Positions 9,103 through 19,800 of a stretch of DNA of 62,867 nt are shown one piece after another. Origin of the DNA: Saprospiraceae bacterium (GTDB lineage: Bacteria > Bacteroidota > Bacteroidia > Chitinophagales > Saprospiraceae); NCBI GenBank assembly GCA_022841745.1, contig JALHQW010000048.1, forward strand, positions 1 through 62,867, read 5' to 3'. A program made the translations under genes and the position numbers. The notes beneath the pieces were generated by a model. That model did not search any database and had not been told where the DNA came from. It saw only the letters and a list, made by a program, of their open reading frames with translations. Position 1 is the first letter of the stretch, and each line of letters begins with the position of its first letter.

Positions 9103-12100
9103 TTACCGCCTCTCCTTCATCACCCTAAACACCGCCGCTTCCCCATTTTCCGACTGCAAGTGGAGCAGGTAAACACCCGGCAACAAGCTGCCAAGTTCTG
9201 CCTGGTACTGTGAATCGCCCTCCCCAGATAGGCCACTGTGCAGCAGCCTGCCTTCCACGCTGTACAGCCTCACGGAAACAACCGATTCGATGGCAGCATC
9301 CCACGCTACCGTCAGGCCCTCGCTGAACGGGTTGGGGTAGGCCGTGAACTGACCTGCTATTTGCATGGTAGGCGCTATGGCAGACTGGCCACCATTGCCC
9401 GGCTGGGTGATGCCCGTGCCGCAATAAACTGGGTTGCTGGAAACCGAAATGCTCATGGCATCGGTGCTGACGCAGTCGTTGCGGCTGACCGTCAGTTGCA
9501 CATTGGTGACGCCAACTTGGTTGAACACCACGCTGACGCTCTGCTGGTTCGAGGTGCTGGGGGTGGCCCAAGGGCCAAAATTCCAGCTATATACTGCACC
9601 AGTTCCATTGGCTGCGGCTGTAAAACTGACGGGGTCGTTGACGCAGATGGCGCTAGTGGGCTGTATGTCGGCAACGGCCACATTGGAGACGGTAATCGTC
9701 ACGAAATTGGACTCTAACCAAGTGGCGCAGGTCGCCGATTTTGCGCAGCGAACGAAATACGTCGTTTGCGAAAGCGGGTCGGGGTCGTAGCTGGGGCCGT
9801 TCGCACCTGCGATGGTCGTCCAATTGGAACCCATCGGGCTTGCCCCTGTGGGGCCACCAACGGTGGAGTACATCCACAGGTATTGCGTAGCACCACCGCC
9901 GCCACCCGCAGGTATGAGCGAAGTGATGGGCGAAGGGTCGTTGCCAGGGCCGCAAAGGGTCTGGTCACAGCAGATTTGACCCGTGGTGGTGAGGTTGAGG
10001 CAGGCATCGTACAGGCCGCCATCCACGGTCAGGCAGCAATGGCCTTCCACGAGGTTCACCACACCGCTGAGCAGGGTAGTGGTGTTGAAATCGCTGTCGT
10101 GCGTTTCATCGTTGCATGCCTTGGTGGGCGAAAGGGTCCAGTTTGGCGGCAATTTGATTTTTACGGTGTAATTGCCGGGCGCCAGCCCCTCGAAAATGTA
10201 CTCGCCATTGATGGCTGAAACTGTCGTATCGGCCACGCTTTGCCCAAAAATCGTCGTTCCGCTGAGGAAGAGCGTCACTTGCCCGATGCCCGTTTCGCTG
10301 GAACCCGGCGTCGGGGCATCTTGGCAGCCATCCCGGTCCATGTCGTTCCAGATTTTGCCACCCGTACAGGCAGGCACGTACAGGTAGGCTGTTGCCGTAG
10401 CAGTGCAGCCATTGGCGTCGGTTACGGTCACCGTGTATGCACCTGATGAGAGGCTGTCAATAGTGGCAGTGGTCTCGCTGTTGCTCCAGGCAAAGCTGAA
10501 CGGCGCTGTGCCGCCCATTGCCGAGGCAGAAAGTTCGCCACTGTTGGGTTCGTCCTCCGTCAATTGCGCCAGCACGGTGATGCTCGCACCTGGCCCCAAA
10601 GTCCCTGTAATGGCGGTGCTGGCTGTGTTGGTGCAGCCGTTAGCATCCGTGACGGTGACGGTATAGTTGCCTGCGGCAAGGTTGGCGATGGAGGCGGTCA
10701 TGCCCGAATTGCTCCATAGGTAACTGAACGGCCCATTGCCCGCACTCACATTCGCTGTGGCCGAGCCTAAGGTGCTGCAAGAGACATTGGTGGCCGAAAT
10801 CCCAAGGCTGATGGCATCCACCGTTAGCACGATGGTGTGGATGGAGTCACAGCCCGTTGCCGCCGAGGCGAAGGTCATGGAATAAGTGCCCGCCGTGCCA
10901 ATTGGCGTCCCGAAGATGTTTGCCGTTTGTCCTTGGCAGATGCGGAGGCTTGATTGGGTATAAACCTTTGGTATCATGCCCACGCTGATGGTGACAATGG
11001 AATCGCAACCTGTGGAGGCGGTGAAAGTCTGCGAGAACTCGCCATTAGCGGTCACGGGCATCCCGAAGACCATGACCGTGTCGCCCTCGCAGAGTACGAC
11101 ATCCGCTATGGATTCCACGGTTTCAATCAATCCTACGCTTATGGTGACAATGGAGTCACAACCCGCCGTGGAGGTGAAGGTCTGCGAGAACTCGCCGCTG
11201 GCGGTCACAGGCATCCCAAAGACCATAACCGTGTCGCCCTCGCAAAGCACGACATCTGCAATGGATTCCACGGTTTCAATCAAACCCACGCTGATGGTGA
11301 CGATGGAGTCGCAGCCCGCCGAGGAGGTGAAAGTCTGTGAGAACTCGCCGCTGGCGGTCACAGGCATTCCAAAGACCATGACCGTGTCGCCCTCGCAAAG
11401 CACGACATCTGCAATGGATTCGATGTGTGGCAATAACGAAACGGAAATCGTGTCCACGCTGATGCACCCGGCGGCACTGGTGGCCACTACGGTGTAGGTG
11501 ATGTTCGCCGTGGGCGTGATGGTCGGGTTGGGGCAGTTCGTACAGCTCAGGTAGTCGGCGGGCGACCACTGGTAGGTGGCGAAACCTGTGGCATTGAGCG
11601 TTCGGCTACCACCATCACAGATTTCGAGGTCAGGGCCGAGGTCGAGCACGGTGGCCGGGTCGGTGCTGATTTGCACCATATCGGTCTGTGTGCCGCCGCA
11701 GGCATCCGTCACGGTGACGCTGTAGGTGCCAGGGGCAAAAGCGGTCAGTGTCTGCTCGGTGCTGCCATCCTGCCAACGGTAGCTGGTGAAACCGGGGCCA
11801 GCGTCGAGCACGGTCACGCCATTTTCACATGCTAAAATACCAGGCCCAAGGTTGAGCACGGGAGCGGTGAAATCGTGCATGAAGCCACCGAGGTTGTTGC
11901 CGTATTCGCATTCCATGATGCCGGCCATGAAATCGGCCAGGACAAACGGCCTTGGCGTGGTGCCGTCATCGTTAAGCATCACGTAGATAGTCGTATTCGG
12001 TGGTGCCAAAATGGTGTATTGGAAGGCACCGCATTCGTCTTTTATGAGTGCCTGCGGCAATGTGTAAGTCCCAATCAGCGTGGCATTCGTGGTGGTTGGG

Positions 12101-15100
12101 TTGCTGAGGTAGAAGCTAATGGGTGTGCCCGCTGGCAGGTCGAAATTGCCGAGGTTGCAGGCAGTTAGATTGACCATTAGGCTGTCACCAAGGCAAGTAG
12201 CCGATGCGGTTTGAAAAAAGGCATTGGGTATCACATCGCAAGTATCGAGGCAGGGCTGGAAGCAGACCGTGGTGGACTGCACGGCGGTTTCCGTGACGAT
12301 ATAATCGTCTATGAAATTTGCGTAATTTATGTTTAAGTTGGTCAGGTTATGCTGGGTATTGTAAGCGTTGGTATAGGGTGTTGCGGTCATGTTCAGGTCG
12401 CTGAACAAGTTGCAACTGTCGAGTGCATTGGCAGTGCCATCCACCCCGATATTTGCGAAGTAAATATCAAAGGTAGCGCCGGGCGTGGCGGCCTTTGTTT
12501 TACCTGTGAAATAGATTTGACCATTGGCGTAAACCATGTCGTGTGCGTCTTCGGCAGCCGCATTTCCATAAGATTTCGACCATTGCAACTGGCCTTGTTT
12601 GTCCGTTTTGAACAAAAACACGTCTTGACTGCTGGCAGTGTAATAGCCAAGGCAGAGGTAGCCGTCGGGCAGGCTTAGGAGCTTGGTGGTCACTTCCGTG
12701 TTGGCGCCGGGGATGTCGTAGTTCATGGCCCAGATCAGGTTGCCGTCGTTGTCGGTCTTGAAGAGGAAGGGCGTCACACTGGAGGTGCTCGTGCCCGAAT
12801 TGTCGCCTTGGCCCAACACGACGAGGCCGTTGTCCGCCACAATATCCGTAGAATATAGGCGGGCAATGGTGGTGTTGGTGACAGCACGCAAGTAGAGTTT
12901 CGACCATTGCTGTACCCCGCTAAGGTTCATTTTGGTAATGCCTGGTCGCATCCGGGCCGTGCCGCCATTGTCGAAATTGTGCCGCCCCGTTGTGTAGATG
13001 GCCCCGTTGTGCAAGATTGTTTTTTGAAAATTCTCGGAAGAACCAAGGTTGTAAGTGAACTGCCAAGCATACCCACCATTGTTCCGGTTTACTTCCACAA
13101 TGAGGCCGTTTTCTCCGGTTGGGCTGGTACCAACCGCCGTGTTGACGGTTCCTGACACGATGTAATTGCCACCGGGCGATTTTTCCGAAACGGACGTAAA
13201 AAACTCCAATGCGGGGTCTGGGAACAGGTCCAATTCATTGACCCAAAGGATGTCGTTGGTGGCAATATTGTACTTGAAAATAAAGCCTTCCACATTTCCG
13301 TCCGGCTCATCGTAGGTATGGCCGCAGCCGACTACGTTGTTGTCGCTGTCGAACATCAGGTCAACGACGATGTCCGGCACATCCATTGGGCCTTGGGAGG
13401 TTGCGTCAAAGGAGCGGGTCCAGACGATGTTCCCACTGACATCAAGGCGGGTGAGCATGGCGCTGTCCAATTTGCTGCCACCGATAAGGAAGCCACCGCC
13501 AAGGGCCGCTGGTATCTCCACGAGGGCTTGGCCACGCTCGTCGCCGAGGGGAGTGCCGTAGGTGCGGAGGAAGGAGGTGTCGCAAGCTGGTGCGGGCACA
13601 CATTCACAACCTGGCAACTCGGAATATGGCTGGTTTGCAACCGTAGGCGCAGTTGATGGGTTGGCCTGCGTCAGGGCGTTGGCGTATTCCGTGAGCGTAA
13701 AGGGAACACTGACAGGGTTTGGGAAATCAAAGGCCGAAATCTCCAGTTCTTCGACAAAGAGGCAGCTATCTTGTAGGTTGCCATTGGCGTTTGTTTTTAC
13801 CAAGAGCATGTCCGTGCTGCCGCCTGACTGGATGGCTCGGCCTGTAAAATAGATAAAGCCGCCTGCCTCAAAAACTTGCTTTTGTATATGGAGTATAGTG
13901 CCTGCATTTCCATTGCCATATCTTTTTGCCCACATCGGTTCGCCGTTCAGGTCTGTTTTCACAATGTACAACTCCCCCGTATTGGTATTATCAGTTCCGT
14001 AAATGAGGAAGCCGTCGGCTGTGCTGACGATTTCATCGGCCCATTCGTTTTGTATGCCTTGGATGTCGTATTTTTTCACCCAATCTATATTGCCGTTCAG
14101 GTCTGTTTTTGTCAGGAAGAAATTGGTCTGCGTGGCACTTCCGCCGTCATCGTCGCCGGATGTTAAGGCGAAAAGGCTGTTATTTTCCTCTAAGATGTCC
14201 ATGCCATAAAGGCGGGCCTCTTGGTTCATTGGTACGAACGTCAACCTCGTCCACTGTTCCGTGCCGTCCGTGGCAATCTTTGATAAAGAGGAGCGCATAT
14301 TCTCTACGCCAGATCCGTTCGTATAGCGCCCGGTCATGTACAGGTCGCCGTTCACTAAAATAGTGGCGCCAAAGGTTTCGGATGAACCGAGGTTGTAGTT
14401 GCTAGCTGGGCCGCTGGTAATGTTCCCCGAGTTGCGGTTCAATTCCAATAAGACTGCATCTTCGCCAATGCCTGGAGAAGGGCTGTTGAGTTGGTCGAGT
14501 GTCACAAGGTAGTCGCCGCCCGGCTGCGGCTCGTGGATGGTGAAGCCCCGCCCGCCAAAACCTTGGAAACGTTTCGCCCAAAGCAGTACATCCGTATTGG
14601 GGTTGTATTTGAAAGCGAAAGGCTGTAAGTCAGTGCTAAAATCGGTGCCATAGCCCACCCCGACGATGTTGCCGTCGCTGTCCACTAAGATGTCAGTTGT
14701 TATGTCGGTCAATGTGGAAAATTGGAAGGTTCGCTGCCATATAGGTTCTCCAGCAATGTCCATCTCCATCAGCGAGGCCTGCGTCCCCGCCCGCCCAGCA
14801 AGGTATAGGTTGCCGTTACCTGCCGGCATGATGATGAAGCCTTCATCGTTCACATTGGTTTGGCCGAAGGTGCGCACGAAGGTCGAGTTGTCGCAGTCAC
14901 CGCCCGTATAGTCAATGGCATAGACCATTTGGCAGGATTCTTTTTCGCAAAGCCCATTGCTGGCTGTTAGGCAAATTCTGTGAATGCCGGGATTGGAAAA
15001 GGTATAGGCTAAATTGGCCGTATTGCCCGCAGGCATCCCGTTCACCTCCCAGGTGTAGCTCGTTGCGCTGGCGCTCGTATTGGCGAAAGTCACTTGCTGA

Positions 15101-16419
15101 CCGGGAGCTGGATAGATGTTGCTGATAGTGAAATCAGCCGTAACCGGACAGGTCACGTTGATGGTCTTGCAGGCCTTATCGCTGCAATTGGGGTCGGCGT
15201 TGCCCACCGTGAGGCATACCTCGAACTGCCCTTCCGCATTGAAGGTATAGCTGGCGTTTTGGGTGCTGGCAAAGGCGGTTCCGTTCAGCGTCCAAGCATA
15301 GTTCGTAGAATTGGTGGAGGTGCTGGTGAAATTGAGCGTGCCACCAATATCCACCGAGTTGCTGTTATTGGAAAAACCAGCCGCCAAAGCGGAGGTGCAA
15401 GGGTCAACGCAGCCCTTTGAATCCAATAAACTGGGGCGAATATTCTCAATATGCCAGGCCATGCGGTCGGCTTGCCCCTGCGTGAACACCGACCAGCAGT
15501 TGAGGTTGCCATAATCCATATAATCCTCAACGATGTCGTTCTGGTCAGCGGGGAAACCGCTGTTCGTGTCGGTGGAGCAACTATTGGCGGTAGCGCCACA
15601 AGGCACGGCAGCCGTGCTTTGGTCGGGCGGTGTATCGCAGACCCGGTCGCCGTTGGCGAGGCAGTCGCTGTTGGAGCAGCCGCCCTGGAAGGTATGGTAG
15701 AGGCCGAGGTAATGCCCCATTTCATGGACTTGCACACCCGAAGCGCCTTGGCTGCTGCCAAAATATTCGGCCTCCATCACGATGCCGTCTTCAGGGTCGC
15801 CGTGCGACGAGGGGAAATTGGCATACCCCGCCACCCCGCAGCCATAAGAACTGCTGCAAATCTCCTTTACCAACCAGATATTGATGTACTGGGTGGGCAC
15901 CCAGCGGTTCAGGTCTTTTAGTGCGATATCCTGGAAATCCAGGTCCATTTCCGTCAGGGTGGATTGGTTGCGGGTGATGCCCGTGGTGGCATTGCCGTTG
16001 GGGTCACGTTCGGCGAGGCAGAACTGGATTTTGGTGTCCGCACCTGAAGTTGGGTCGTAGTAGCCCACATTGGCAAAAGCATCGTTCAGGTCTTGGATGC
16101 CCTGCAATACCGTGGCGTCGGACAGGTTCTCAGTGCCGCCATCATGGACGATATGCACCACAACGGGCAGGGTATAGGTGGGCGGGAACTGTTTGCCAGC
16201 TTTTTTCAGCCCATTGAAAGCCTGGTAAACCTGCTTTTCGATTGCTTCATGGCGCTGCCGCAATTTTGGGCTTTTCCGCATGGCACGCTCCATCACCTCC
16301 GATTGGGCACAGAACCCCGTGGTCGGCGTTGGCTTTTGGAGCAGTTGCTGGCTGAACGAAAAATTGGCGATGAAAAGGAAGCTGCAAAGCAGCCATTGGG
16401 AAATGGAAACGTGTCGCAT
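9103..16419 (-). CDS. Giant M43 (pappalysin-like) metalloprotease with PKD, propeller, SprB-type and T9SS domains
   Basis: I start at the ATG at 16419 (MRHVSISQWLLCSFLFIANF, signal peptide). The open frame runs 40 codons further, but those residues are not signal-like. The mature protein is about 2400 residues. A propeptide precedes a metzincin zinc site HEMGHYLGLYH (H232, E233, H236, H242 from this start) and a Met-turn region DYMDYGN, the hallmark of peptidase M43B. Two PKD-like domains follow, then two blocks of propeller-like repeats (LYLAGRAGTQASL..., FLIGGSKLDSAM...). After these come three near-identical 51-residue repeats (ESIADVVLCEGDTVMVFGMP), SprB-like repeats (YTVTVTDANGCT), an SdrD-B-like segment and a T9SS C-terminal domain (AYPNPFSEGLTV). 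It is predicted to be an exported surface protease/adhesin; its substrate is unknown. Confidence 0.9.
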   Translation of the reverse strand: MRHVSISQWLLCSFLFIANFSFSQQLLQKPTPTTGFCAQSEVMERAMRKSPKLRQRHEAIEKQVYQAFNGLKKAGKQFPPTYTLPVVVHIVHDGGTENLSDATVLQGIQDLNDAFANVGYYDPTSGADTKIQFCLAERDPNGNATTGITRNQSTLTEMDLDFQDIALKDLNRWVPTQYINIWLVKEICSSSYGCGVAGYANFPSSHGDPEDGIVMEAEYFGSSQGASGVQVHEMGHYLGLYHTFQGGCSNSDCLANGDRVCDTPPDQSTAAVPCGATANSCSTDTNSGFPADQNDIVEDYMDYGNLNCWSVFTQGQADRMAWHIENIRPSLLDSKGCVDPCTSALAAGFSNNSNSVDIGGTLNFTSTSTNSTNYAWTLNGTAFASTQNASYTFNAEGQFEVCLTVGNADPNCSDKACKTINVTCPVTADFTISNIYPAPGQQVTFANTSASATSYTWEVNGMPAGNTANLAYTFSNPGIHRICLTASNGLCEKESCQMVYAIDYTGGDCDNSTFVRTFGQTNVNDEGFIIMPAGNGNLYLAGRAGTQASLMEMDIAGEPIWQRTFQFSTLTDITTDILVDSDGNIVGVGYGTDFSTDLQPFAFKYNPNTDVLLWAKRFQGFGGRGFTIHEPQPGGDYLVTLDQLNSPSPGIGEDAVLLELNRNSGNITSGPASNYNLGSSETFGATILVNGDLYMTGRYTNGSGVENMRSSLSKIATDGTEQWTRLTFVPMNQEARLYGMDILEENNSLFALTSGDDDGGSATQTNFFLTKTDLNGNIDWVKKYDIQGIQNEWADEIVSTADGFLIYGTDNTNTGELYIVKTDLNGEPMWAKRYGNGNAGTILHIQKQVFEAGGFIYFTGRAIQSGGSTDMLLVKTNANGNLQDSCLFVEELEISAFDFPNPVSVPFTLTEYANALTQANPSTAPTVANQPYSELPGCECVPAPACDTSFLRTYGTPLGDERGQALVEIPAALGGGFLIGGSKLDSAMLTRLDVSGNIVWTRSFDATSQGPMDVPDIVVDLMFDSDNNVVGCGHTYDEPDGNVEGFIFKYNIATNDILWVNELDLFPDPALEFFTSVSEKSPGGNYIVSGTVNTAVGTSPTGENGLIVEVNRNNGGYAWQFTYNLGSSENFQKTILHNGAIYTTGRHNFDNGGTARMRPGITKMNLSGVQQWSKLYLRAVTNTTIARLYSTDIVADNGLVVLGQGDNSGTSTSSVTPFLFKTDNDGNLIWAMNYDIPGANTEVTTKLLSLPDGYLCLGYYTASSQDVFLFKTDKQGQLQWSKSYGNAAAEDAHDMVYANGQIYFTGKTKAATPGATFDIYFANIGVDGTANALDSCNLFSDLNMTATPYTNAYNTQHNLTNLNINYANFIDDYIVTETAVQSTTVCFQPCLDTCDVIPNAFFQTASATCLGDSLMVNLTACNLGNFDLPAGTPISFYLSNPTTTNATLIGTYTLPQALIKDECGAFQYTILAPPNTTIYVMLNDDGTTPRPFVLADFMAGIMECEYGNNLGGFMHDFTAPVLNLGPGILACENGVTVLDAGPGFTSYRWQDGSTEQTLTAFAPGTYSVTVTDACGGTQTDMVQISTDPATVLDLGPDLEICDGGSRTLNATGFATYQWSPADYLSCTNCPNPTITPTANITYTVVATSAAGCISVDTISVSLLPHIESIADVVLCEGDTVMVFGMPVTASGEFSQTFTSSAGCDSIVTISVGLIETVESIADVVLCEGDTVMVFGMPVTASGEFSQTFTSTAGCDSIVTISVGLIETVESIADVVLCEGDTVMVFGMPVTANGEFSQTFTASTGCDSIVTISVGMIPKVYTQSSLRICQGQTANIFGTPIGTAGTYSMTFASAATGCDSIHTIVLTVDAISLGISATNVSCSTLGSATANVSAGNGPFSYLWSNSGMTASIANLAAGNYTVTVTDANGCTNTASTAITGTLGPGASITVLAQLTEDEPNSGELSASAMGGTAPFSFAWSNSETTATIDSLSSGAYTVTVTDANGCTATATAYLYVPACTGGKIWNDMDRDGCQDAPTPGSSETGIGQVTLFLSGTTIFGQSVADTTVSAINGEYIFEGLAPGNYTVKIKLPPNWTLSPTKACNDETHDSDFNTTTLLSGVVNLVEGHCCLTVDGGLYDACLNLTTTGQICCDQTLCGPGNDPSPITSLIPAGGGGGATQYLWMYSTVGGPTGASPMGSNWTTIAGANGPSYDPDPLSQTTYFVRCAKSATCATWLESNFVTITVSNVAVADIQPTSAICVNDPVSFTAAANGTGAVYSWNFGPWATPSTSNQQSVSVVFNQVGVTNVQLTVSRNDCVSTDAMSISVSSNPVYCGTGITQPGNGGQSAIAPTMQIAGQFTAYPNPFSEGLTVAWDAAIESVVSVRLYSVEGRLLHSGLSGEGDSQYQAELGSLLPGVYLLHLQSENGEAAVFRVMKERR
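10981..11439 (-). repeat. Three 153-bp near-identical intragenic tandem repeats
   Basis: Units begin at about 10981, 11134 and 11287 with an exact 153-bp period, each encoding 51 residues of the M43 protein. The DNA copies differ by only a few bases, much less than neighbouring Ig-like repeats. A fourth, strongly diverged unit (SLRICQGQTANIFGTP) lies on the low-coordinate side. The similarity suggests recent expansion or gene conversion, and the locus may vary in copy number between strains. Confidence 0.85.
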
Positions 16420-16454
16420 ATTTAAATGGGATTTAATCGGTGTTGAGATTGGTA

Positions 16455-16462
16455 CAAATCTA
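16455..16462 (-). promoter_or_regulatory. Candidate -7 element for the M43 protease gene
   Basis: On the minus strand TAGATTTG matches the Bacteroidota -7 consensus TAnnTTTG and lies 36 nt upstream of the ATG at 16419. This supports that start. No clear -33 TTG is visible at the expected distance. Confidence 0.4.
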
Positions 16463-16528
16463 ACTGAAATTCCCGTGCTACCGCTTTTGGTAACATTTTG
16501 TCCCAAATTTTTTTTTTGGAAATGAAAA

Positions 16529-16828
16529 TCAACGGACAAATTCGAGCATTTTCAACAGCCATTCCTTTTCTGTTGAAATCTCCTTGGATTCAATTTGATT
16601 GCGCAATGATTCCCGTTTCACTGCTAGGCGAGAGGTTTTGTGGCTGGCCTGAAATTTAGGTTGGAAATTGCGAGAGATGGATTCTTGCTGGATGGGGAGG
16701 CTTGCCTTTGGGTATATAGTTCGCTTGGGTTGTAGGAAAGAACAGGCGGCTGTGGCGACGGCGAAGATGATAGTGAAATAGATAAATGCAGACAGGTCAT
16801 TTTTCACCGAAAAATGACCTGTCTGCAT
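16529..16828 (-). CDS. Possible small membrane protein (doubtful)
   Basis: An open frame of about 99 codons from ATG 16828 contains one hydrophobic segment (FIYFTIIFAVATAACSFL), followed by a basic, polar tail without recognisable domain. Its start codon lies inside the strong hairpin at 16784-16830 that looks like the terminator of the gene at 16836, which argues against translation. No homologue is recognised. It may be non-coding leader DNA of the M43 gene. Confidence 0.25.
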   Translation of the reverse strand: MQTGHFSVKNDLSAFIYFTIIFAVATAACSFLQPKRTIYPKASLPIQQESISRNFQPKFQASHKTSRLAVKRESLRNQIESKEISTEKEWLLKMLEFVR

Positions 16829-16830
16829 TT
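16784..16830 (-). terminator. Perfect hairpin downstream of the peptidase/Omp85 gene
   Basis: Arms of 21 bp (outer AAATGCAGACAGGTCATTTTT) flank the 5-nt loop CACCG, beginning only 5 nt after the stop codon at 16836. Its length and position fit a transcription terminator or mRNA-stabilising stem for the minus-strand gene. Confidence 0.65.
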
Positions 16831-16835
16831 GCACT

Positions 16836-19800
16836 TTACCACCCCGGCACAATATTCAACCCAAACGTCCCGCTCGCACCTTTCAGCAGCGGCCAAGCGT
16901 AATAAGGCTCCAGTATCATCGCACCAAACAGGTTGATGCGCATGGAAACGCCTGCGCTGAAAAGTGGTTTGAAGTCAAAGGAACGCAGGTTGCCTTCTTT
17001 TTGCTCGCCGAACACATCCCAGGTGTAGCCGCCATCGGCGAAGACGGAAAGCTCGGTAAAGAACGCCCTTGATTTGATGAGCGCCAACTGCTCAGGCCCC
17101 GTGAAGGGCACCCTGATTTCCGCATTGCCGATAAACATCTTACTGCCGAAGAGGTCGTCCACGGAGCGGCCATTTTGTTCCAAAATTTCAAAGGATTCAT
17201 TGTAGCCGTAGCCCCGCATGAACCAAGGAGCACCAAGGAAGTAATCGTAGAAGGTATTGGCGTCGGTACCATACCGACCATAGTGCATGGCCCGCACGGC
17301 GAAGGTGAAGGGTTTCACGAAGACGTATTTGCGGGCATCGGCAATGACGTTATACAAGTTGATGTCACCAAAAAGCCGCTCTGCGCTCAACCTGAAGCGA
17401 TGGCCTGCTGAGGGCGAAGCGATGCCAAAATGGGAGTTGTCGCCCACGAGGCCGATGGAGGCCGTGCCCAGTTTCCCTTCAAAGAGGTTCACACCTGCTT
17501 GCTGCTCGCTGATTTTCTTACGGTTTTGGTAAACGAGGTTTCCAAAATCGTCGTAATACAGGTGGTTGCGGTCAATGCGATTGTTGTAGAATGCAAAAGA
17601 GCCACTGCCTTCCACCCGAAGTATTTTCGAGAATGGATACTGGCCAAACAGGGTGAGTTTGTTCTCAAACGTCCTTATCTGGTCGAACACATAGTGCTGG
17701 AATTCGAAGGGCGGCGAGTCGTCAACGGGCAGTGTGTCCAAGCCGACATAGCCGTACCGGCCACTTTGGAACGGCAAGTGCGACAGGCCAACGCCCCAGC
17801 CAAAACGATGCTTGCGGTTCAGGTAAGCTGTGGAAAGCCCGGCGTCCAAAATTTCACCGTTCAAAAAAGCACTGGTATAGAGCTGGTGGTCGCCGAGGAT
17901 GTCGCCAAAGATAAAGTCAATACCGCCGCCCACACCAGAAGTTGGGCCACCATAGTTGTTGCCAAGGCCAATGCCGACGCCACCGCTACCAGCGATATAA
18001 TCCAATTTGAAATTAGACTCAAAAGGTACTTGCGTCAACGAAGTGTCGGACAAAGCTGGCAGCTTGTTCAATTTTTCAAGGTTGCTGCTCACGTAGTCAG
18101 GAGCTGTACGGTTCGAATTGACGAGCATGGCCGGCTTCATGTCCACGGCATCGGCAGCCACTTCCTTATTGATGAAATCATCGGATTTTGCCCGGTAGAT
18201 TTTATAGCCGCCTTTGAAATAGTGCGTGAAAATGATACGGTCACGGGTTTCCTTCGTCGAGGCCGATAGGGCAGGTGCAAAGGGCGTGATGCCGCTGATG
18301 CCCGTCAACAGGTCGGTCAATTGGTACAGCTTGCCCGTGGTGGGTTCATAGCGGTACAGGTTGCGGAAGCCGTCCCGGTCGCTAAGGAAAAGGATATTGC
18401 CCTCGTTGTCCCAGACGGGGTTCAGGTTGTCGGCACCGTAGAAGAAACTGGTGATGGTGATTTTGCCACTGGCCATGTCCCGCATGGCAAGGTTGAAGGT
18501 CCATTTGGTGGCCCCTTTGTTGAAGGCCAATTGGTCGGTCGAGAACACCAACTGGCTGCCGTCCGCCGACCATGCCGGGTGCATTTCGGAATAACGGTCG
18601 TTGGTGAGTTGGGTGACTTTCTTGCTGGACAATTGGATTTGGAAGAGGTCAACTTGCCCGTTCACCAAGCCTGCTACTACGATGCTTTTCCCGTCGGGCG
18701 ACCAAGCTGGGTTGCTGAAAGCAGGTACGCCGGGGATGGGGAAAGTCTCTTTCCGCTTTCCGTTCAAGTCTTTGATAATCAACACATTGTTTCCATCATC
18801 CACGGCCACGAAAGCTAGCTCACGGCTGTCCGGTGACCAGGTGCCCGCACTTTCAATGAAGTTCAAGTCATCCAAATGGGCGTCCCTTGTGCTGCTGTGT
18901 ATTTTGCGGATGGTCTTTCCCGTCACCGCATCGGCGATGAAAAGGTCAATGCCGAAGATGTCACGCTCGGAGAGGAAGGCCACGAATTTTCCATTTGGGC
19001 TGAGCACGGGGGCGATGTTCAGTCGGCCTTCTTTTGCGCCGTCCTTGCCGATGAGCTGGCGGCCCACGAAACGCTCTTTCTTATCGCCCAGGTACTGTCC
19101 GTAGTAGTCTTTGATGGCACTTACCCATAGCTTGGAAAGTTCTTTTTCCTTCATGCCAAGCACTTCCTCGCAAGCCGTTTCAAAGCCATTCCTTGCCGTG
19201 GCCATGAATAATGGCTGGATGATTTCGTCACCTTTCAGACCTGTCACGAATGCCCAGAAGGTTTGGCCCCAGCGATAGGGGAAGTATTGGGGGTTGTCGA
19301 GTTGGCGCAGGGTAGGCACCTTGTCATTCAGCACGGCGTCCCGCATCCAGAGGGCGGTATTGGCGTCAGTGCGGCCAATGGACAGGTACTCGGCGAGGCC
19401 CTCCACCATCCAAAGCGGCAGGTTGCCAAGGCTGCGCATGGAGGTGCTATCGCCATTTATCACCATATTGTACTGGAAAGCGTGTACCAACTCGTGGCCC
19501 AATACGTGCTTGGTCTGCTCATTCGACATGGCAATGGGCAATATTACCCGGTTTTTCAGCGCTTCGGTCACGCCGCCTGTGCCCACGCTGATTTCACCAC
19601 TGATGGCGTTTGTCTGCTGGAAATCGGCATGGTCGCTGTAAAACATCAGGGGGTTGCGTTCCGCAAAGGTGTCGGCTAGCACGGCCTGGTGCAGGGTGTA
19701 CCAATGCTCAGCTTGATTGGCCAGTTCCCGTTCCAATTCAGGGTTGTTCAGGTAGTGGTAAATCAGGTAGTTAGGCGTTTGCAGTACCTTGAAATCGAAC

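Noticed and set aside
17430-18269. 279-codon plus-strand ORF opposite the peptidase/Omp85 gene
   Set aside because: Antisense to a strongly supported gene; no signal peptide, domain or promoter.
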